Assembly (NCBI GenBank): GCA_965372355.1
Contig: CBDVBZ010000043.1
Location: 1-26,412 of the forward strand
Direction: 5' to 3'
Length of the DNA: 26,412 bases
Source: CBDVBZ01 sp965372355
GTDB taxonomy: Bacteria > Krumholzibacteriota > Krumholzibacteriia > WVZY01
The position numbers and the translations under genes are program-made. The notes beneath the pieces were generated by a model that was not told the DNA's origin, did not search any database, and was given only the letters and a program-made list of their open reading frames with translations. Shown piece after piece: positions 22,430 through 26,412 of this stretch. The first letter of the stretch is position 1. Every line of letters begins with the position of its first letter.

Positions 22430-23125
22430 ATGCTCGATTTCAACCGGTTCACATTGCTGACATTCGATTGTTACGGAACCTTGATCGATTGGGAGAGGGG
22501 TATCCTGGATGCCGTGCGCCCGGTTCTCGAGCGCAACGGGGTCGAAGCGGATGATGAGACGGTGCTCGAGACGTACGCTGCCGCCGAGGCCAAGCAAGAG
22601 CAAGGTGACTACGTTCGTTATGAACTCATCCTCCGAATGGTCATGGCGGAGATGAGCCTCCGTTTGGGTTTCGATGCGTCTCCCGAGGAGGTGCTCAGCC
22701 TGTCCAAATCACTTGGGCACTGGCGACCATTCCCCGATACCGTAGAGGCGCTTCGCAAACTGAAGCGGCAATACAAACTCGCAATTGTCTCTAACACGGA
22801 CGACCGTCTTTTTGAGGCGACGGCGACGCACCTGGGAGTCACCTTCGATTGGGTGATCACTGCGGAACAGGCCCGCGCGTACAAGCCTTCCCCCAGGATT
22901 TTTGACCACGCCCTCGCGCAATTCGGGATTCCACGAGAACAGATTCTGCACGTGGCTCAGAGCGTTTATCACGACATCGTACCCGCCCGAAACCTCGGAG
23001 TTGCATCCGTGTGGGTCAATCGGAGAAAGGGACGGCGAGGCACCGGCGCGACGCCACCGGCAGCGGCGACGCCCGATGTTGAGGTTGCGGATCTGAGATC
23101 GCTCATAGATCTGATGGGACTTTGA
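22430..23125 (+). CDS. HAD-superfamily hydrolase, haloacid dehalogenase type II-like
   Basis: A 231-aa HAD protein. Motif I is FDCYGTLIDW with nucleophile D13; motif II is VSNTDD (S121); the motif III lysine is K152 in YKPSPRIF; motif IV contains D182 in VYHDIVPARNLG. The DCYGTLIDW form and the helical cap (~30-100) point to the L-2-haloacid dehalogenase type, although many such proteins are phosphatases of unknown substrate. ATG 22430 is the conservative start; a TTG at 22412 would add six residues, and neither has a clear ribosome site. The C-terminus has a proline/alanine-rich insertion (TPPAAATP) before the last helix. Cytoplasmic. Confidence 0.88.
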   Translation: MLDFNRFTLLTFDCYGTLIDWERGILDAVRPVLERNGVEADDETVLETYAAAEAKQEQGDYVRYELILRMVMAEMSLRLGFDASPEEVLSLSKSLGHWRPFPDTVEALRKLKRQYKLAIVSNTDDRLFEATATHLGVTFDWVITAEQARAYKPSPRIFDHALAQFGIPREQILHVAQSVYHDIVPARNLGVASVWVNRRKGRRGTGATPPAAATPDVEVADLRSLIDLMGL

Positions 23126-23187
23126 GAATCCTCATCGTGGGCTCGCCCGCCCGTCCGCGCCGGCCGGCACGATGCAAGCCCACCTTC

Positions 23188-23216
23188 TTGCCAGAATCCA
23201 CGTAACCATTTATAAC
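23188..23216 (+). promoter_or_regulatory. Sigma-70-type promoter upstream of the subtilase
   Basis: TTGCCA (23188-23193) and TATAAC (23211-23216), each one base from consensus, are separated by exactly 17 bp. Transcription from here would give a leader of about 230 nt before the TTG start at 23456. Confidence 0.6.
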
Positions 23217-23346
23217 ATATGCGGGTACGGATATGAAGGTCGGGCGGTGACCGAGCCGGGATCCGGCCCGTTTCGGGGGGGGGATCGGAGCCATCACTTC
23301 AACCCTACACGGTGCGTGATACAAGATATGCAACTTGTCAATTATA

Positions 23347-23355
23347 TGGTACAAT
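23347..23355 (+). promoter_or_regulatory. Extended -10 element before the subtilase
   Basis: TGG followed by TACAAT (23350-23355) is an extended -10 box without a good -35 at the usual distance. A start near 23362 would leave a ~95-nt leader to the TTG start. Confidence 0.35.
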
Positions 23356-23455
23356 GGAAGGCTAGGGCCCCAGCGACATGGGCCGGATTCAATTTCTGCA
23401 CAAGCGGTCCCCAATAAGCATTCGTGAACGATCCGACCTCTGGAAGGACACCGGC

Positions 23456-26412
23456 TTGCGGCGACTACTACTCAGCGGCCTGGTCGCAATTGCATCACTA
23501 TCCGTCTCATGGGGCAACCTCGAGGGGCAAATCGCCGTCACCGAGGGTCCCGGCGGTGTATCCCAGGAATCGACGATTGTACCGGGACAGTACATCGTCG
23601 TGTTTCGAGATGACACACCCGCCCCCGTGGCGCTAGCGAATCAGATTGCTGTCAAACATGGCGGCGCAGTCCGCCGCACCTACCAGCACGCCATCAAAGG
23701 CTGCGCGATGAATCTGTCGCCAGCTGCGGTGGAAAAGCTCAGGCTAAACCCCAACGTCCTCTATATCGAACCCGATCGTCGTGCCCAGGTATACAGTGTG
23801 CAGCAGAACAACCCGCCGAACTGGGGGCTCGATCGAATCGACCAAACCGATCTGCCGTTAGACGATAAGTTTATCTATGGGAACGAGGCGACGGGTGTCG
23901 ATGTCTACGTCATCGACTCGGGCGTTCGTTCGGACCATAACGATTTTGGGGGCCGTGTGCAGTTCGTCCCCAACGGAAGCAACGGTGACTTTGTCGGCGA
24001 CGGCCAAGGTAGCGCCGAGGACTGTTATGGGCACGGCACCCACGTCGCCGGGATCCTCGCCGGCAGCTCACACGGTGTGGCCAAGGACGCGACGATCTGG
24101 GCGTTGCGTGTTCTCGACTGTAGCGGTAGCGGAACCGCGTCGATGGCACTGTCTGCGGTTGACTGGCTTACTGCGAACGCCCAGTTGCCCGCGGTCGTAA
24201 ACATGAGTCTCGGGTATCTGGGAGCTCAGGCGCTTGCTGACGCAGTCGAGAACTCGATCGCGGCGGGGCTAGTCTATGTGGTGGCAGCAGGCAATTCGCT
24301 CGTTCCTTTCGACGCCTGCGGTCTGTCACCCGCCCGCGTACCGACCACGATCACGGTCGGTGCTACTGAGATCGATGACGACGAGTCCTATTTCTCACCC
24401 TATGGAACATGCGTCGACATACTTGCTCCGGGCTCAAACATTGAGTCCGCATCGCACGACGGGAACACCAACGCGACGCAGGTAAAGAGCGGCACGTCGC
24501 AGGCCGCCCCCCATGTGGCCGGTGCCGCGGCGCTGTACTTGACGCAAAACCCGGGAGCCACACCGGCCGAAGTAAAAGATTTCCTCCTCGCTGCTGCCAC
24601 TGTGGGCCGAATCAATATGAGCGCCGCTAGTGACACGGGTGGCACACCCAACCTGCTCCTGTATATGGCGTCGATCGGGCCACCGGGTCCACCACCGACA
24701 AACGACCTGCCATTGGTTGCGAGCGCGATACCCGACACAATGATCACCGAGAACAACCCTCCGTTTGACTACCGGGATCTGAACGATGTGTTCACAGATG
24801 CCGAGGACGGGGATTCTCTCTCATTCTCCGTGATCAGCAACAGCGATACGGCGCTCATCGATGTGACGATTGATACATCGGACAGCACGCTGAATTTGAG
24901 CATTACGCCGGCGGACACGGGTTCCGTGACGATCGTCATACGAGCGGTGGACTCCGAACTCGGAGCGGTCCAGGACACTTTTACGGTAACGGTCGACAGA
25001 TTTATAAACACCCCGCCAACGGTCGCATCCGCGATCCCTGATACGACCGTGACTGAGGATAGCCCGTCGATCGAGAACTACCGAGACTTGAACAGCGTTT
25101 TCAGCGATCTGCAGGACGGCGGTGCGCTGGTTTTCGCGGTTCACAGCAATTCCGATGCCGGGCTTGTGACTGCTACGATCGATGCCGACAGCGCGCTGGA
25201 TTTGAGCTTTGCCCCAGACCAAAACGGATCTGCGACGATCGTGATCCGAGCAACCGATGCGGGCTCGCTGACGGTCGACGACACGCTCGTTGTGACAGTG
25301 TCGCCCGTCAATGACCCGCCATTTCTGGTCTCTACCTTACCGGATACACTCGTCATCGAGGACAATTCACCGGTACTGGACTTTGGTCATCTGGGCGATA
25401 TGTTTGGCGATATGGAAGACGGCGGTGCGTTGAGCTTCACAATCGCCAGCAACAGTGATACAGCCCTGGTCTCCCCGACAATCGACCCGGGAGATGGATC
25501 GCTCGACCTCTACTTTGGCGCCCATGAAAACGGTGTTGCGATGTTTGTCGTCCGAGGGACTGACACGGGCGCACTGGCCGTCGACGACACCGTGATAGTG
25601 ACGGTGATGTCGGTCAACGATCGACCCTTTGTGACAAGCGTGATTCCCGACACAACTCTCACAGATGGCGATTCGATATTGGCCTTTCGCGATCTTAATG
25701 ATGTTTTCGATGACGTTGAGGATGGCCACGCCCTGGAATTCGAAGTGAACGGCAGCGAGCGTCCCCAGGACATGGACATCAGCAACAGCAATCCGGATCT
25801 CGTGGATGCGTCGATCAATTGGGTTGACAGCACGCTGGTCATTACAACTGCCGCCGGGCAGTCGGGTACGGCGGATATCAGCGTACTTGCGCGCGACATC
25901 CATGGCTCATGGGTGGCGGATGTCTTTCGCATAACGGTCGGCGAATTTAACAATCCGCCCGTCGTCGTCTCCGCCATACCGGATACGACGTTGTCCGAAG
26001 ACGGCCCCCCGATTCTGGCCTACCGGGATCTGAACGACGTTTTTAGTGATGTGGAGGACGGTTCGGCGCTGAACTTCACGGTCTCGGACAACGACAATCC
26101 GGGTCTGGTAACCGCCGCGATCAATGGGGCGGATAGCACGCTGGCTCTGATTCTTGCCGCCGATGGCTTTGGGACGGCGACGATCACGGTACGCGCGACG
26201 GATTCAGGGACACCGGGGTTGTATGTGGAGGATACGTTCGATGTTGTGGTGACGGCGGTGAATGATGCACCGGTGGTGGTTTTGGCGATCCCAGATACGA
26301 CGGTGGCGGAGGATAGTCCCCCGATTCTGGCCTACCGGGATCTGAACGACGTGTTTAGTGATGTGGAAGACGGGACGGCGCTGAACTTCACCGTCTTCGA
26401 TAACGACAATCC
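23456..26412 (+). CDS. Secreted subtilase (S8) with I9 prodomain and tandem Ig/cadherin-like repeats, 3' end beyond window
   Basis: At least 985 residues; the frame is open to the window edge. With numbering from TTG 23456: signal peptide (~1-25, starting RRLLLSGLVAIASLS), inhibitor-I9 prodomain (~38-119, GQYIVVFRDD to VLYIEPD), and a proteinase K-like S8 domain (~125-405) with D154 (VIDSG), H193 (GHGTHVAG) and S348 (SGTSQAAPH). The catalytic triad is complete. From 24701 come six units of ~101-111 residues, each starting with an N(D/T/N)xP motif, then IPDT, RDLNDVF and (V/A)EDG, the last unit cut by the window. The repeats resemble Ig/cadherin-like extracellular modules. TTG 23456 is preferred because GGAAGGA (23442-23448) lies 7 nt upstream and the signal peptide then begins properly; ATG 23378 would add 26 residues before it. 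Confidence 0.9.
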   Translation, partial: MRRLLLSGLVAIASLSVSWGNLEGQIAVTEGPGGVSQESTIVPGQYIVVFRDDTPAPVALANQIAVKHGGAVRRTYQHAIKGCAMNLSPAAVEKLRLNPNVLYIEPDRRAQVYSVQQNNPPNWGLDRIDQTDLPLDDKFIYGNEATGVDVYVIDSGVRSDHNDFGGRVQFVPNGSNGDFVGDGQGSAEDCYGHGTHVAGILAGSSHGVAKDATIWALRVLDCSGSGTASMALSAVDWLTANAQLPAVVNMSLGYLGAQALADAVENSIAAGLVYVVAAGNSLVPFDACGLSPARVPTTITVGATEIDDDESYFSPYGTCVDILAPGSNIESASHDGNTNATQVKSGTSQAAPHVAGAAALYLTQNPGATPAEVKDFLLAAATVGRINMSAASDTGGTPNLLLYMASIGPPGPPPTNDLPLVASAIPDTMITENNPPFDYRDLNDVFTDAEDGDSLSFSVISNSDTALIDVTIDTSDSTLNLSITPADTGSVTIVIRAVDSELGAVQDTFTVTVDRFINTPPTVASAIPDTTVTEDSPSIENYRDLNSVFSDLQDGGALVFAVHSNSDAGLVTATIDADSALDLSFAPDQNGSATIVIRATDAGSLTVDDTLVVTVSPVNDPPFLVSTLPDTLVIEDNSPVLDFGHLGDMFGDMEDGGALSFTIASNSDTALVSPTIDPGDGSLDLYFGAHENGVAMFVVRGTDTGALAVDDTVIVTVMSVNDRPFVTSVIPDTTLTDGDSILAFRDLNDVFDDVEDGHALEFEVNGSERPQDMDISNSNPDLVDASINWVDSTLVITTAAGQSGTADISVLARDIHGSWVADVFRITVGEFNNPPVVVSAIPDTTLSEDGPPILAYRDLNDVFSDVEDGSALNFTVSDNDNPGLVTAAINGADSTLALILAADGFGTATITVRATDSGTPGLYVEDTFDVVVTAVNDAPVVVLAIPDTTVAEDSPPILAYRDLNDVFSDVEDGTALNFTVFDNDN
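24701..26412 (+). repeat. Tandem ~102-aa extracellular repeats within the subtilase
   Basis: Unit starts at 24701, 25007, 25310, 25616, 25949 and 26261 (lengths 306, 303, 306, 333, 312 and >152 bp). All are whole codons, so the frame is kept. The fourth unit carries an insertion of about nine residues (GSERPQDMD region). The fifth and sixth units share a 95-bp stretch (26006-26100 and 26318-26412) that is identical at roughly nine of ten bases, with 30 bases identical in a row, so they are a recent duplication. Confidence 0.85.

Larger units (their letters stand above)
23126..23455. other. 330-bp intergenic leader between the dehalogenase and subtilase genes
   Basis: No gene is seen here on either strand. 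From left to right the gap holds inverted arms GTGGGCT/AGCCCAC (23137-23143 and 23177-23183), which could terminate the dehalogenase transcript; a strong promoter (23188-23216); a small palindrome CGGTgACCG (23245-23253); a run of nine G (23275-23283); and an extended -10 element (23347-23355). An ATG at 23378 is in frame with the subtilase but lacks a good ribosome site. Confidence 0.55.

Noticed and set aside
21818..22603. A 261-codon minus-strand frame
   Set aside because: It is antisense to the DUF6141 and dehalogenase genes and has no ribosome site or domain.
23424..23636. A short plus-strand frame of 70 codons
   Set aside because: It is out of frame with the subtilase, whose signal peptide and prodomain cover the same DNA.

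Overview
The window is a GC-rich (about 60% by eye) bacterial chromosomal segment with about 22 protein genes, most of them in short operons and with few gaps. No rRNA, tRNA, CRISPR array or transposase was seen. Two large secreted proteins, one ending in a FlgD-like/sorting-type C-terminal domain (motif YQNVPNPFNPTT, end GVYFYRL), suggest a member of the FCB superphylum or an allied candidate phylum (Eisenbacteria, Latescibacteria, Krumholzibacteria or KSB1 type). Frequent DUF-type envelope proteins and the small holin-like protein fit this. The placement is an inference from protein style, not from a marker gene.

Layout. 1-2805: a 15-bp tandem repeat, then an ArsN2-ArsM fusion (arsenic methylation) closely followed by a PLP aminotransferase. 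2950-4737: Na/Pi-cotransporter plus PhoU-domain operon. 4782-5624 (minus): soluble histidine kinase without a sensor domain. 5768-6547: exported DUF547 protein. 6670-9360 (minus): ppiC - GDPD - glpD operon, which would turn glycerophosphodiesters into glycerol-3-phosphate and then DHAP. Upstream of it lies a truncated VOC/glyoxalase gene overlapped by the promoter of the next gene. 9641-13744: a 1367-aa secreted C10 (streptopain-like) peptidase with beta-helix, LamG-like, InlB-like and FlgD-like modules. 13779-14030 (minus): small two-helix holin-like protein. 14166-17816 (minus): DUF2784 - exported protein-L-isoaspartate methyltransferase - membrane spermidine-synthase-like protein. 17921-18757: PgeF-type laccase-domain protein. 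18868-19521: TetR regulator with a near-consensus promoter overlapped by a 22-bp near-palindrome. 19363-20570 (minus): two envelope proteins of unknown function, the first overlapping tetR by 159 bp. 20800-23125: quinone oxidoreductase, DUF6141 protein and HAD-superfamily haloacid dehalogenase. 23456 to the window end: subtilase with an inhibitor-I9 prodomain and at least six ~102-aa Ig/cadherin-like repeats, cut by the window edge.

Most genes are housekeeping or envelope functions. The most unusual points are the ArsN2-ArsM fusion next to an aminotransferase, the multi-domain C10 peptidase whose promoter sits in a broken VOC gene, the exported PIMT / degenerate SpeE-like operon, the TetR operator architecture, the subtilase leader with a G9 tract, and a short dispersed repeat (core CCTGTCCnGGAAG) found in three intergenic places. 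No complete new defence or mobile system was recognised.
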